Below, one piece after another: positions 38,332 to 47,704 of a stretch of 64,000 bases of DNA. Source of the DNA: Paraburkholderia youngii (lineage in GTDB: Bacteria > Pseudomonadota > Gammaproteobacteria > Burkholderiales > Burkholderiaceae); assembly GCF_013366925.1 (NCBI RefSeq), contig NZ_JAALDK010000001.1, positions 6,570,001 to 6,634,000 of the forward strand, read 5' to 3'. The position numbers and the translations under genes are program-made. The stretch's first letter is position 1. The number at the start of each line of letters is the position of its first letter. The notes under the pieces are model-generated. The model was not told the DNA's origin and made no database searches. It was given only the letters and a program-made list of their open reading frames with translations.

Positions 38332-39534
38332 TCACAGCGTATGCGAGCGGTCGCCGCTCGAAAAGGCGCGCAGCGTATCGTCGAGTCCGCGTGAAAACGC
38401 GATCACCTTGAAGAGTTCGCCCATCTCCGCCTCGGACAGCAGCTTCTGTACCGCGTTGGCTGCGGGCAGAAAACGCCTGGTGTCGGCGGGATCGATTTCG
38501 CCGAGCACCTCGGTGACGCCCGCGTTCAGCAGGAAGCGCGCTTGCGAAGTGAAGCCGAGCAGATCCGCGCCGGTGTCGACGCCCGCCTCGGCGATGCCAG
38601 TGAATTCGACGTGCGCGGTGATGTCCTGCAGACCGGGGTACAGGAACGGGTCGCCGTGCGCGCGATGCCGGTAGTGGCACATCAGCGTGCCCTGCGAGCG
38701 CTGGTCGTGGTAGTACTCGTGGCGCGGAAAGCCGTAGTCGATCAGCAAGATCGCGCCGCGCGCGAGCATCGTGCAGATGGTGCGCGTGAAACCGCGGGCG
38801 GCTTCGTGCGTTTCGGTCACATAGCCGTCGCCGGCATTCTCGCGATCAGTATCGATTTCGGTCAGCAGCGCGCGGTCCGCGGCGGCCGCGACGGGGCGGT
38901 CGTCGAATGCGAATGCGCCGTCGCGCCAGACCACGCCGCGCTCGTGCCAGACACCGCCGTTTTGCGCGAAGAGCCGCACCGGCATCGCATCGAGCACCTC
39001 ATTGCCGATCACCACGCCTTCGAAGCGCTCCGGCAATGCGTCGAGCCAGCGCACTTTGGCGAGCAGCGCGGGCGCGGCCGCCGCGATCGTTTCGCGCTGC
39101 CGCTCGCGCAGCTCACCCGACAGATCGACGATCGAATAGCTGTCGAATTCGGCGCCGAGGGTGTCGAGCGCATTGAGCAGCCCCGCGGCGAGCTTGCCGG
39201 TGCCGGCGCCGAACTCCATCACCTCGCGCGTGCCGCTCGCCTCCAACGCTTCCGCGACCGGGCGCGCGAGCGTCGCGGCGAACAGCGGTGACAATTCCGG
39301 CGCGGTGACGAAGTCGCTGCCGTCGTCGGCGCGCAGGCCGAATTTGCGTGCACCGCCGCTGTAGTAGCCGAGCCCCGGCGCGTACAAAGCGCGCTCCATG
39401 TAGCGGTCGAACGGCAGCCAGCCGCCGGCCGCGTCGAGCTGGGCGCGGATCTCGGCGACGAGCGCGTCGGACTGCGCGAGCGCGCTCGGGCCGGGAGCAG
39501 GTAAACTATCGGGTTGGTGAGCTTTCGGATTCAT
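38332..39534 (-). CDS. SAM-dependent methyltransferase, MidA/NDUFAF7 family
   Basis: 400 residues. The N-terminal block WLPFDRYMERALYAPGLGYY and the SAM-binding VMEFGAGTGKLAAGLLNALD, then GVVIGNEVLDAMPV and LLIDYGFPRHEYYHDQRSQG, are characteristic of the PF02636 family. Mitochondrial NDUFAF7 of this family methylates an arginine in complex I NDUFS2; bacterial targets are unproven. The start at 39534 is close to the divergent SDR start at 39548 (13 bases between), so promoters must overlap the partner gene. Interestingly a second complex-I-associated homologue (NDUFA9-like) lies 2 kb away. Confidence 0.88.
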   Translation of the reverse strand: MNPKAHQPDSLPAPGPSALAQSDALVAEIRAQLDAAGGWLPFDRYMERALYAPGLGYYSGGARKFGLRADDGSDFVTAPELSPLFAATLARPVAEALEASGTREVMEFGAGTGKLAAGLLNALDTLGAEFDSYSIVDLSGELRERQRETIAAAAPALLAKVRWLDALPERFEGVVIGNEVLDAMPVRLFAQNGGVWHERGVVWRDGAFAFDDRPVAAAADRALLTEIDTDRENAGDGYVTETHEAARGFTRTICTMLARGAILLIDYGFPRHEYYHDQRSQGTLMCHYRHRAHGDPFLYPGLQDITAHVEFTGIAEAGVDTGADLLGFTSQARFLLNAGVTEVLGEIDPADTRRFLPAANAVQKLLSEAEMGELFKVIAFSRGLDDTLRAFSSGDRSHTL

Positions 39535-39547
39535 CCCCGCATTGTAA

Positions 39548-40375
39548 ATGACCGTTTCTCCGGACATCGCTGCCCGCGCGGCCGAAGCGCCGACTGAACC
39601 GCCCCGCGTCGTGCTGATTACCGGCGCCGCGCGCCGCATCGGGCGTGCGCTCGCGCTCGGCTTTGCCGCACGCGGCTGGGACGTGGCCGTGCACTATGGC
39701 GCCTCGCGTGAGGATGCCGACGAAGTGGTCGCACAGATCGTCGCGCTGGGCCGCCGCGCGGTCGCGCTGCACGCCGAGCTCGGCGACGAGGCACAGGTCG
39801 CGCGGCTGCTGCCGGACTGTACTGCCGCCCTCGGGCGGCCGTCGTGCATCGTCAACAACGCGTCGCGCTTCGAGGAAGATACGGCACGCGACGTCGGCTA
39901 CGATCTGCTGCTGAAGCTGACCGCGATGAATGTCGGCGCCCCGCTGGTGCTCGCGCGCATGCTTTACGACGCGACGCCCGATGCCGCGTTGCGCGACGAA
40001 AGCCAGCGCAGCGTGGTCATCAATGTGCTGGATCAGAAGCTGTACAACATGAACCCGGACTATCTGTCGTACACGCTGTCGAAGGCGGCGCTGCAGACCG
40101 CGACGGTCGCGCTCGCCCAGGCGCTCGCGCCGAAGGTCCGGGTGGTCGGGCTCGCGCCTGGCCTGACCATGCAATCGGGCGACCAGACCCAGCACGGGTT
40201 CGAGGCCGCCCACCGTATGACGCCTCTCGGCCGTGCGTCGCGGCCCGAGGATATCGTCGCCGCCGCGCTGTATCTCGCGGATGCAGCCGGCGTCACCGGA
40301 ACGACGCTGGTGGTCGACGGCGGGCAGCATCTCGTGCCGCTGCCGCGCGACGTAATGTTTTTGACGGGCGCCTGA
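39548..40375 (+). CDS. Short-chain dehydrogenase, FolM/pteridine-reductase-like
   Basis: 275 residues. The cofactor motif is TGAARRIGRAL, i.e. TGxxxRxG as in pteridine reductases (PTR1/FolM) and not the usual TGxxxGxG. CIVNNASRFEED and the catalytic YTLSKAAL follow, then GGQHLVPL near the end. FolM reduces dihydromonapterin/dihydrofolate with NADPH. The next gene is folB, which strengthens a pterin role. The first 18 residues before the Rossmann fold are polar and could be shortened if a later start is used, but the ATG at 39548 fits the position. Confidence 0.82.
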   Translation: MTVSPDIAARAAEAPTEPPRVVLITGAARRIGRALALGFAARGWDVAVHYGASREDADEVVAQIVALGRRAVALHAELGDEAQVARLLPDCTAALGRPSCIVNNASRFEEDTARDVGYDLLLKLTAMNVGAPLVLARMLYDATPDAALRDESQRSVVINVLDQKLYNMNPDYLSYTLSKAALQTATVALAQALAPKVRVVGLAPGLTMQSGDQTQHGFEAAHRMTPLGRASRPEDIVAAALYLADAAGVTGTTLVVDGGQHLVPLPRDVMFLTGA

Positions 40376-40464
40376 CACGCGCGCGCGGCCAGCCTTCGAT
40401 GCGGCCGTCGCGAGTGGCGCAGCGCCCCTTTGCGTGCCCGCACGCTTTTTTGATTGGAACGAAC

Positions 40465-40860
40465 ATGTTTGCCGCTCTTTCGCACCCCCGGCTCGCCGAT
40501 TGCCGCCGGCTGTTTCTGCGCAATTACGAAGTGCATATCAACATCGGCGTGCACGACTTCGAAAAGCGCGGCGAGCAGCGCGTCGTGATCAACGTCGAAC
40601 TGTTCGTGCCGCTCGCGATGTCCACGCCGGTGCACGACAAGCTCACCGAAGTCGTCGACTACGATTTCATGCGCTCGACGATCGCCAAGCGCGTGTCGCA
40701 AGGCCATATTCATCTGCAGGAAACGCTGTGCGACGACCTCGTGCGCGTGATGCTCGAACATCCGCAGGTGCGCGGCGCGCGCGTGTCGACCGAGAAGCCG
40801 GACGTATATCCGGACTGCGATGCGGTCGGCGTCGAAGTCTTCCGCATCAAGGAGGACTGA
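40465..40860 (+). CDS. folB: Dihydroneopterin aldolase
   Basis: 131 residues, normal for FolB. LFLRNYEVHINIGVHDFEKR contains the conserved start of the tunnelling-fold domain with the Glu/His-rich GVHDFE; VVDYDFMRSTIAKR and LQETLCDDLVRVML provide the Glu and Tyr-region signatures. It converts dihydroneopterin to 6-hydroxymethyl-dihydropterin in folate synthesis. Start at 40465 precedes the domain by about 16 residues. It lies between the FolM-like reductase and ttcA, with only three bases to ttcA. Confidence 0.92.
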   Translation: MFAALSHPRLADCRRLFLRNYEVHINIGVHDFEKRGEQRVVINVELFVPLAMSTPVHDKLTEVVDYDFMRSTIAKRVSQGHIHLQETLCDDLVRVMLEHPQVRGARVSTEKPDVYPDCDAVGVEVFRIKED

Positions 40861-40863
40861 GCG

Positions 40864-41865
40864 ATGAATGCACCGGAAATGCTGAACGCAGGCAACCAGG
40901 CCGCCGAGGCCACCACGGCCCCGAACGCCGCGCGCGCCCCGAAATCGCCGCTCACGCGCCGCGAGCAGAAAGAAGCGTACGAGAACAACAAGCTGTTCAA
41001 GCGCCTCGCGCGCCAGGTCGGCCAGGCGATCGGCGACTACAACATGATCGAGGACGGCGACAAGGTGATGGTGTGCCTGTCGGGCGGCAAAGACAGCTAC
41101 GCGATGCTCGACATCCTGATGCGGCTGCGCGAGCGCGCCCCGATCAATTTCGACATCGTCGCGGTCAACCTCGACCAGAAGCAGCCGGGCTTCCCCGAGC
41201 ACGTGCTGCCCGAGTATCTGACCCAGCTCGACATCCCGTTCCACATCGAGAACCAGGACACCTACAGCATCGTCAAGCGGCTCGTGCCGGAGGGCAAGAC
41301 CACCTGCTCGCTGTGCTCGCGGCTGCGGCGCGGCATCCTGTATCGCGTCGCCGGCGAGCTCGGCGCGACCAAGATCGCGCTCGGCCATCATCGCGACGAC
41401 ATCCTGCAGACGCTGCTGCTGAATCTGTTCTACGGCGGCAAGCTGAAGGGCATGCCGCCCAAGCTGCAATCGGACGACGGCAAGAACATCGTGATCCGGC
41501 CGCTTGCCTACGTGAAGGAAACCGATCTGGAGAAGTACGCGGAGCTGCGCGAATTCCCAATCATTCCGTGCAATCTGTGCGGTAGCCAACCAAACCTGAA
41601 GCGCGCGGAAATGAAGGCGCTGGTCCGCGACTGGGAGAAGCGTTTCCCCGGCCGCATCGAGAACATGTTCAACGCGCTGTCGAACGTAGTGCCGTCGCAT
41701 CTGATGGATCACCAGCTGTTTCCGTTCGCGGGGTTGCGCGCGACCGGCGAGGCCGACCCGCAAGGCGACATCGCGTTCGACGAAGAACCGTGCTCGAGCG
41801 GCGACGAAGGTGCACCGCTCACCGGCGCGAAGACTATTCCGCTGGTCCAGTTCGACGACCTGTAG
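40864..41865 (+). CDS. ttcA: tRNA cytidine(32) 2-sulfurtransferase TtcA
   Basis: 333 residues. The PP-loop [17 protein letters not shown] binds ATP; the CxxC pair is [10 protein letters not shown] and a third Cys occurs in [14 protein letters not shown], which together coordinate the 4Fe-4S cluster of Ttc[20 protein letters not shown] is the further family block. It introduces 2-thiocytidine at tRNA position 32. The first 30 residues are a polar, Ala-rich lead. It is followed by a good terminator and so ends the folM-folB-ttcA transcript. Confidence 0.96.
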   Translation: MNAPEMLNAGNQAAEATTAPNAARAPKSPLTRREQKEAYENNKLFKRLARQVGQAIGDYNMIEDGDKVMVCLSGGKDSYAMLDILMRLRERAPINFDIVAVNLDQKQPGFPEHVLPEYLTQLDIPFHIENQDTYSIVKRLVPEGKTTCSLCSRLRRGILYRVAGELGATKIALGHHRDDILQTLLLNLFYGGKLKGMPPKLQSDDGKNIVIRPLAYVKETDLEKYAELREFPIIPCNLCGSQPNLKRAEMKALVRDWEKRFPGRIENMFNALSNVVPSHLMDHQLFPFAGLRATGEADPQGDIAFDEEPCSSGDEGAPLTGAKTIPLVQFDDL

Positions 41866-41930
41866 AGAGCGAAAATTGCTTGTTTTGGCGGCATTCGGGC
41901 GGTTTTCCGCTGGCTTGCACGCCCTGCCGA

Positions 41931-41952
41931 GGCCGCGTCTGCGGCCTTTTTT
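41931..41952 (+). terminator. Rho-independent terminator after ttcA
   Basis: GGCCGC, a GTCT loop and GCGGCC form a perfect 6-bp stem followed immediately by six T. It closes the folate/ttcA transcript before the glmU promoter. Confidence 0.8.
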
Positions 41953-41964
41953 GCAGGTGCAGCA

Positions 41965-41973
41965 TGATAGAAT
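41965..41973 (+). promoter_or_regulatory. Extended -10 promoter candidate of glmU
   Basis: TGATAGAAT is an extended -10 (TG-N-TAGAAT) 33 bases before the glmU start, directly after the ttcA terminator. No good -35 is visible, which extended -10 promoters can tolerate. Confidence 0.4.
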
Positions 41974-42006
41974 CGTGCGCTCCAAACTCGTCTATTTGCC
42001 GACGCC

Positions 42007-43368
42007 ATGAACATCGTCATTTTGGCGGCAGGTACCGGCAAGCGCATGCGGTCCGCGCTTCCCAAGGTGCTCCATCCTCTGGCCGGCCGGCCGCTCCTCG
42101 CTCATGTCATCGACACCGCCCGCGCGCTGAAGCCCGCGCGCCTGATCGTCGTGATCGGCCACGGCGCCGAAGCCGTGCGCGAAGCCGTCGCGGCGCCCGA
42201 TATCCAGTTCGCGGTGCAGGAGCAACAGCTCGGCACCGGCCACGCGGTGCAGCAGGCGCTGCCGCTGCTCGATCCTTCGTTGCCCACGCTGGTGCTCTAT
42301 GGCGACGTGCCGCTCACGCGCGCGCTAACGCTGCGCGCACTGACAGAGCGCGCCGGGCAGGACGGTTACGGCGTACTCACCGTCACGCTCGACGACCCGA
42401 ACGGCTACGGCCGCATCGTGCGCGATCAGCATGGCAACGTGCAGCGCATCGTCGAGCAGAAGGACGCAAATCCGGAGCAGCTGAAGATCGCTGAAATCAA
42501 CACCGGCATCATCGTCGCGCCGACCGCGCGCCTTGCCGGCTGGCTCGCGGCGCTCAAGAACGACAACGCGCAAGGCGAGTTCTATCTGACCGACGCGGTC
42601 GAGATGGCGATCGAAGCCGGCCTCGAAGTCGTCACCACGCAGCCCGACGACGAGTGGGAAACGCTCGGCGTCAACAGCAAGCAGCAGCTCGCCGAACTCG
42701 AGCGGATTCATCAGCGCAACGTCGCCGACGCGCTGCTCGTCGCGGGCGTGACGCTCGCCGACCCCGCGCGCGTCGACGTGCGCGGCACGCTCGAATGCGG
42801 CCGCGACGTCTCGATCGACGTCAACTGCGTGTTCGAAGGCAGCGTGTGGCTCGCTGACAACGTCAGCATCGGGCCGAACTGCGTGATTCGCAACGCGCGA
42901 ATCGGCGCGGGTACGCGGGTCGATGCGTTCACGCACATCGAAGGCGCGGAAGTCGGCGCGAAAGCCGTTGTCGGTCCGTATGCGCGCTTGCGCACAGGCG
43001 CGGCGCTGCAAGACGAGTCTCATGTAGGGAACTTCGTCGAGATCAAGAACGCTGTGCTCGGTCATGGCTCGAAAGCCAACCACCTCAGCTACATCGGCGA
43101 CGCGGATGTCGGCGCGCGCGTGAATATCGGCGCGGGCACGATCACCTGCAACTACGACGGCGCCAATAAATTCCGCACCGTGATCGAGGACGACGTGTTC
43201 GTCGGCTCGGACACGCAACTGGTCGCACCGGTGCGCGTGCAGCGCGGCGCGACGATCGCGGCCGGCACCACGGTGTGGAAAGACGTCGCCGCGAATGCGC
43301 TGGTGTTGAACGATAAAACCCAGACGAGCAAGACGGGCTACGTGCGCCCAGTCAAAAAGAAAAGCTGA
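42007..43368 (+). CDS. glmU: Bifunctional GlcNAc-1-phosphate uridyltransferase / GlcN-1-phosphate acetyltransferase
   Basis: 453 residues. The N-terminal uridyltransferase begins [20 protein letters not shown], the nucleotide-binding loop. The C-terminal half is a left-handed beta-helix with hexapeptide repeats ([20 protein letters not shown] and following), including the acetyltransferase segments [11 protein letters not shown] and [11 protein letters not shown]. It makes UDP-GlcNAc for peptidoglycan and LPS. glmS lies 59 bases downstream, forming the same glmUS unit as in enterics. In E. coli this pair is tuned by the GlmY/GlmZ RNAs; no such RNA is seen here. Confidence 0.97.
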   Translation: MNIVILAAGTGKRMRSALPKVLHPLAGRPLLAHVIDTARALKPARLIVVIGHGAEAVREAVAAPDIQFAVQEQQLGTGHAVQQALPLLDPSLPTLVLYGDVPLTRALTLRALTERAGQDGYGVLTVTLDDPNGYGRIVRDQHGNVQRIVEQKDANPEQLKIAEINTGIIVAPTARLAGWLAALKNDNAQGEFYLTDAVEMAIEAGLEVVTTQPDDEWETLGVNSKQQLAELERIHQRNVADALLVAGVTLADPARVDVRGTLECGRDVSIDVNCVFEGSVWLADNVSIGPNCVIRNARIGAGTRVDAFTHIEGAEVGAKAVVGPYARLRTGAALQDESHVGNFVEIKNAVLGHGSKANHLSYIGDADVGARVNIGAGTITCNYDGANKFRTVIEDDVFVGSDTQLVAPVRVQRGATIAAGTTVWKDVAANALVLNDKTQTSKTGYVRPVKKKS

Positions 43369-43427
43369 TCGATATGGCGCGCCCACGAGGCGCGCTCACT
43401 GAATTCGGCACTGAAAAGGAATACACC

Positions 43428-45245
43428 ATGTGCGGCATTGTCGGCGCGGTTGCGCAACGTAATATCGTTCCCGTCCTGATCGAAGGACTGCGACGTCTCG
43501 AATATCGCGGCTACGATTCGTGCGGCGTCGCCGTGCTTGGCGCTCGCGGGCCGAGCCGCGCACGCAGCGTCGCGCGCGTCGCCGACCTCGACGCTCAGGT
43601 GCGCGACGGTCACCTCGAAGGCGTGACGGGCATCGCGCATACACGCTGGGCCACGCATGGCGCGCCGGTCACCGACAACGCGCACCCGATCTTCTCGCGC
43701 GACGCGCTGGCGTTGGTACACAATGGAATCATCGAGAACTACGAGACCTTGCGCGAAATGCTTCGTGGCAAGGGTTATGAGTTCGTGTCGCAAACCGACA
43801 CCGAGGTTATTGCTCACCTGATCCATAGCCTGTATCGCGGCGACCTGTTCGCCGCGGTGCGCGAGGCGATCGCAGAACTGCACGGCGCGTATGCGATCGC
43901 GGTGCTGCATAAGGACCAGCCGCATACGGTGGTCGGCGCCCGCCAGGGCTCGCCGCTCGTGGTCGGACTCGGCGACGGTGAAAACTTCCTGGCCTCGGAC
44001 GCGCTCGCGCTCGCCGGCAGCACCGAGCGCTTCATCTTCCTCGAGGAAGGCGACGTCTGCGAACTGTCGCTCGATGGCGTGCGCATCGCCGATCGCCAGG
44101 GCGAGATCGCGCAACGCGAGGTGCGTCAGGTCGCAGCCTATGGCGGTGCGGTCGAACTCGGCCCGTATCGCCACTTCATGCAGAAGGAAATCTTCGAGCA
44201 GCCGCGCGCGATCACCGACACGATTCCGCAAGCGGACGCGTTCGATGCGTCGATCTTCGGCGAAGGCGCGCGCCAGGTGTTCGCGGACATCGACAGCCTG
44301 CTGATTCTCGCGTGCGGCACGAGCTACTACTCGGGACTCACCGCCAAGTACTGGCTCGAATCGGTCGCGAAGATTCCGACTCAGGTCGAGATCGCGAGCG
44401 AGTATCGCTATCGCGAGTCGGTGCCGAATCCGAAGTCGCTGGTGGTGGTGATCTCGCAGTCGGGCGAAACCGCCGACACGCTCGCGGCGCTCAAGCACGC
44501 GCAGGAACTCGGCCACCAGCACACGCTCGCGATCTGCAACGTCGGCACGAGCGCGATGGTGCGGCAGACCGAGTTGTCGTTCCTCACGCATGCGGGCCGC
44601 GAGATCGGCGTCGCGTCGACCAAGGCATTCACGACGCAGCTGGTCGCGCTGTTCACGCTGGCGGCAACGCTCGCGAAGCTGCGCGGACGTTTGAGCGACG
44701 AGCAGGAAGCGAGTTACCTGAAGCAGTTGCGCCACCTGCCGGCCGCGCTGAACAGCGTGCTCGCGCTGGAGCCGCAGATCATCGCCTGGTCGGAGGAGTT
44801 TTCGCGCAAGGAACACGCATTGTTCCTCGGACGCGGCATGCATTATCCGATCGCGCTCGAAGGCGCGCTGAAGCTCAAGGAAATTTCGTATATCCACGCT
44901 GAGGCGTATCCGGCTGGCGAGCTGAAGCACGGGCCGTTGGCGCTCGTGACCGAAGCGATGCCGGTGGTGACGGTTGCGCCGAATGACGCGCTACTCGAAA
45001 AGCTGAAGTCGAACATCCAGGAAGTGCGCGCGCGCGGCGGCGAGCTGTATGTGTTCGCCGATGCGGATACGAAGATCGTCAACGGCGAAGGGCTGCATGT
45101 GATCCGGATGCCGGAGCACTATGGCTTGCTGTCGCCGATCCTGCACGTGGTGCCACTGCAGTTGCTCGCGTATCACACCGCGTGTGCGCGTGGCACAGAT
45201 GTGGATAAGCCGCGCAATCTGGCGAAGTCGGTGACGGTGGAGTGA
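43428..45245 (+). CDS. glmS: Glutamine--fructose-6-phosphate aminotransferase (isomerizing)
   Basis: 605 residues. It starts [12 protein letters not shown]: Cys2 becomes the N-terminal nucleophile of the glutaminase domain after Met removal, which fixes the start at 43428 despite an open frame from 43374. [12 protein letters not shown] and the [12 protein letters not shown] block complete the class II amidotransferase. Two SIS isomerase domains follow ([23 protein letters not shown]) and a C-terminal LAKSVTVE tail. It makes glucosamine-6-phosphate, the committed step toward UDP-GlcNAc. I saw no glmS ribozyme in the short leader. Confidence 0.98.
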   Translation: MCGIVGAVAQRNIVPVLIEGLRRLEYRGYDSCGVAVLGARGPSRARSVARVADLDAQVRDGHLEGVTGIAHTRWATHGAPVTDNAHPIFSRDALALVHNGIIENYETLREMLRGKGYEFVSQTDTEVIAHLIHSLYRGDLFAAVREAIAELHGAYAIAVLHKDQPHTVVGARQGSPLVVGLGDGENFLASDALALAGSTERFIFLEEGDVCELSLDGVRIADRQGEIAQREVRQVAAYGGAVELGPYRHFMQKEIFEQPRAITDTIPQADAFDASIFGEGARQVFADIDSLLILACGTSYYSGLTAKYWLESVAKIPTQVEIASEYRYRESVPNPKSLVVVISQSGETADTLAALKHAQELGHQHTLAICNVGTSAMVRQTELSFLTHAGREIGVASTKAFTTQLVALFTLAATLAKLRGRLSDEQEASYLKQLRHLPAALNSVLALEPQIIAWSEEFSRKEHALFLGRGMHYPIALEGALKLKEISYIHAEAYPAGELKHGPLALVTEAMPVVTVAPNDALLEKLKSNIQEVRARGGELYVFADADTKIVNGEGLHVIRMPEHYGLLSPILHVVPLQLLAYHTACARGTDVDKPRNLAKSVTVE

Positions 45246-45443
45246 CGACGAAGCAGAAGACGTAACGACGGCGGCGTCGACGAACCGGGCCGCCGGCTCC
45301 CGCCAAATCAGCCGCGCCGCCATTCGGTGCGGTGCGGCTGACGAAACATCCACCGCTCAAATCGGCATCTGTCGTTCCACGATGCCTCGACGTGACGACG
45401 CCACATCGACTACCCTCTGTCGACATCCCGTGGCCACGTCACC

Positions 45444-46043
45444 ATGAACACCTCATCTTCCAACACGCTCACCGAGAAGCTCAAGTCGCGAGTCGTACTG
45501 ATCGCGCTGTTCGTCGGTTCGATGTGGGCCGTGTTCTTTCTGTCGGTTGCGTTGCCGTTCCTGCATCTGGACGAACACGGTGTCGTGCCGCGTACGTTCG
45601 GCGGCTTGCAAGGGATTCTGTTCGCACCGTGGCTGCATGCGAGCGTCGGGCATATCGCGGCCAACACGAGTGGGCTCGTCGTGCTGGGCTGGCTGTGTAC
45701 GTGGCCGCACATCGGCGGCTTCTGGCGCGCGACCATCGGCGCGATGCTCGGCGCCGGTCTTTGCGCGTGGCTGTTCGGCGCGCCGTATTCGGTGCATATC
45801 GGCGCGAGTGGACTGGTGTTCGGCTATGCGGGTTACCTGGTCGCACGCGGCTACTTCACGCGCAATCTGGTATCGATCCTCGTGGCTCTAGTCGTGGTCG
45901 GCAGCTACGGTCTGAGTCTGCTGTTCGGTGTGCTGCCGATCTATCCCGATGTGTCGTGGCAGAGCCATGTCGGCGGCGTGATCGGCGGTGTGCTCGCGGC
46001 ACGCTCGGGAGCCGGGGCTGCGCGCCGGGTGCGGGCGCGCTGA
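45444..46043 (+). CDS. Rhomboid-family intramembrane serine protease
   Basis: 199 residues with six or so membrane helices. The catalytic serine is S122 in HIGASGLVFGYAG and the catalytic histidine is H175 in SWQSHVGGVIGG. The conserved oxyanion/structural residues occur in WLHASVGHIAANT. This is a compact six-helix rhomboid of bacterial type that cleaves membrane proteins within the bilayer; the substrate is unknown. It stands 198 bases after glmS in the same direction, with no gene between, and is likely expressed separately. Confidence 0.88.
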   Translation: MNTSSSNTLTEKLKSRVVLIALFVGSMWAVFFLSVALPFLHLDEHGVVPRTFGGLQGILFAPWLHASVGHIAANTSGLVVLGWLCTWPHIGGFWRATIGAMLGAGLCAWLFGAPYSVHIGASGLVFGYAGYLVARGYFTRNLVSILVALVVVGSYGLSLLFGVLPIYPDVSWQSHVGGVIGGVLAARSGAGAARRVRAR

Positions 46044-46093
46044 CGGAGACCTCGCCGTTCGTTGGAATGGCCCCGGTTCGAGGGTGTCTCGGC

Positions 46094-46354
46094 CTACAAC
46101 TCCGGCCGCGCCAGATCGCTCGCGACGATGTGTTCGCCATACACCTGCGCGGCCGCGAGTGCTTCGACGCGGCTCGGATGCGGGCCGAGTTCGGGCGCGC
46201 CGTCGAACGGAAACAGCACGCGGCCGTCGGTCGTGCGCACGACCTTCAACACGCCGAAGAAGCGCCGGTAGCCGGCCATCTTCGCGCTCGTCGAAATCTC
46301 GAAGTCGTCGTCCGATGTGCCCGGGACGCTGGGAATAAACGCGGTCTTGCTCAT
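46094..46354 (-). CDS. Small hypothetical protein
   Basis: 86 residues from the ATG at 46354. The sequence (MSKTAFIPSVPGTSDDDFEI at the start, then GYRRFFGVLKVVRTTDGRVL and FPFDGAPELGPHPSRVEALA) is folded-looking, soluble and without signal or membrane helices. I believe it belongs to a small uncharacterised family of Burkholderiaceae, but cannot name a domain with certainty. An in-frame ATG five codons upstream is an alternative start; neither has a strong Shine-Dalgarno. Convergent with the rhomboid gene. Confidence 0.65.
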   Translation of the reverse strand: MSKTAFIPSVPGTSDDDFEISTSAKMAGYRRFFGVLKVVRTTDGRVLFPFDGAPELGPHPSRVEALAAAQVYGEHIVASDLARPEL

Positions 46355-46463
46355 AGCTGAAAACATCGGTTGTTCATCGAGGCGGTGCGCAACGCGATAC
46401 GCACGGCCGACGTGCATTGTCTCAAATCCGCGCGAACGATGAAGCGAGCGGCCCCCTCGCCAC

Positions 46464-46725
46464 GCGATCGAGCGCTTCGAGCGCGAAGACCCGAGCTCTC
46501 ATCCGTACACGAGCAAGTTCGATTGCTACCTCGACAGAAAAGTGCAACTAACTGCACAAGAGTTGCGAAGCAAAAGCTGTTCGACGACCCCGCCGGCGGC
46601 AATTGCGCGTCCTGTCATATCGACCAGCCGGGCGTGAACGGAGCCCATCCGCTCTTCACCGCGTTCCTCGCAACGCTGACCGACGGCTATGACCTGAAGA
46701 CCGAAGCGGTCAAACAAGCGGATCC
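46464..46725 (+). pseudogene. Broken dihaem cytochrome-c peroxidase (MauG/CcpA-type) remnant
   Basis: Two overlapping frames together encode scattered pieces of a dihaem peroxidase. The first frame gives AIERFEREDPSSHPYTSKFD and continues to QLTAQELR (46464 to about 46568). The second frame gives KLFDDPAGGNCASCHIDQPG with the haem-binding CASCH and then VNGAHPLFT. The second then jumps to AFLATLTDGYD, which belongs to the C-terminal end of such proteins. Thus at least one frameshift and one internal deletion are visible, and the N-terminal domain with the other haem is absent. It cannot make a working enzyme. The remnant lies between a hypothetical gene and a lytic transglycosylase. Confidence 0.8.
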
Positions 46726-46805
46726 AAAAATGCGAAGAGTTCTGGTCACCATTGATTTAAAAGACAAAAACTGTCGAAGAAAGGCTCCGTAGTGCACCGC
46801 GGAGC

Positions 46806-46811
46806 TATAAT
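46806..46811 (+). promoter_or_regulatory. Consensus -10 hexamer upstream of the small lytic transglycosylase
   Basis: A perfect TATAAT lies 31 bases before the start codon. The -35 position carries no good hexamer. Instead GCTCCG (46784-46789) and CGGAGC (46800-46805) form an inverted repeat that abuts the -10, so an operator or activator site over the -35 is possible. Confidence 0.5.
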
Positions 46812-46842
46812 GCGCGGATCTTTGCTTCCCCCGACGTCCACC

Positions 46843-47520
46843 ATGAGCCGGTTACTTTGTCTGATCGTGCTTTCGCTCGGCCTCGCGCAAACCGCGGTGG
46901 CCGACGAAAACACCGACCGAATATCGGCGTACCTGACGCAGAAATTCGGTGTGGGCAAAGAAAAAGCTCAAAAAATCTCCGACGCGGTGCAATCCGCCGC
47001 CAACAAATACTCCCTCCCTCCGGCGCTGCTGCTCGCCATCATCTCGATCGAATCCCGCTTCAAGGAAAAGGCCCGCGGCGCCAATGGCGCGACAGGGCTG
47101 ATGCAGGTCGTGCCGCAGGCGCACCGCGGGCTGCTGCGCAACGTAAAGGACCTGACCGAACCGGGTGCGAACATCGAAGCCGGTTCGGCGATCCTATACG
47201 GCTACATGCGCTCGGCGAACGGCGATCTGAATATGGCACTGAAGAGCTATGGCGGCTCGAAGGCCTATGCGCAGAAGGTGAATCTGCGCGTCGAAGATTT
47301 CGCGGCGGTTGCGACGCCCGCGGACGGCGCTTCAGGAGCCGCCGGGCGGGCCGCGTCGTGCGAGGCGGATCGTTGCGCCGGTGAGAACCCGTGGGCCGAC
47401 GCGTTCAGCCTACCGGCGGCGCTTACTACACCTGTGGCACCTGCGGCGAGCGGGGCCACCGCGGCCTCTGGGTCGAGTTCGGCCGCGACAGCTGGCTCGA
47501 CGCGCACGACATCGAACTAG
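46843..47520 (+). CDS. Small exported lytic transglycosylase (SLT domain)
   Basis: 225 residues. A signal peptide (LLCLIVLSLGLAQTAVA) ends near residue 20. The SLT domain occupies about 50-155: catalytic Glu70 in LLAIISIESRFKEKARG, then NGATGLMQVVPQAHRG and GSAILYGYMR. The C-terminal 70 residues are low-complexity Ala/Ser/Thr. The start at 46843 is the Met at the signal peptide; earlier in-frame Met codons would sit on the promoter. The last part overlaps a different frame that looks more protein-like (47391-47615), raising the possibility of a frameshift in this tail. Confidence 0.85.
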   Translation: MSRLLCLIVLSLGLAQTAVADENTDRISAYLTQKFGVGKEKAQKISDAVQSAANKYSLPPALLLAIISIESRFKEKARGANGATGLMQVVPQAHRGLLRNVKDLTEPGANIEAGSAILYGYMRSANGDLNMALKSYGGSKAYAQKVNLRVEDFAAVATPADGASGAAGRAASCEADRCAGENPWADAFSLPAALTTPVAPAASGATAASGSSSAATAGSTRTTSN

Positions 47521-47615
47521 GCGCGCCGGCGCGGTTTCTACTCCCGTTTTCGCCGTACGTGCTGCGAAGGTCGGGCGGCGTGCATCCAGTTGATGTGCCG
47601 TGTTACATGACGTAA
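47391..47615 (+). other. Alternative-frame coding-like segment at the 3' end of the lytic transglycosylase gene
   Basis: This frame reads GGAYYTCGTCGERGHRGLWV, then EFGRDSWLDAHDIELG and PARFLLPFSPYVLRRSG, 74 codons to a TAA. Its residue mix (Trp, Tyr, Phe, Asp, His, one CGTC pair) is more like a folded domain than the low-complexity tail read in the annotated frame. It has no ribosome-binding site of its own. It may be the original C-terminus of the lytic transglycosylase after a frameshift, or chance. Confidence 0.3.
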
Positions 47616-47704
47616 TGGGGTTCGGGCTCCGACTTGCACGCTTTTTACGCACATAGCGCTGCCCGATCTACAATGCATTCCCATTCGCGCTCACGAGGCG
47701 CTTC

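Noticed and set aside
43374..43427. Upstream start of glmS at 43374
   Set aside because: GlmS needs Cys as residue 2 for catalysis, which only the ATG at 43428 provides.
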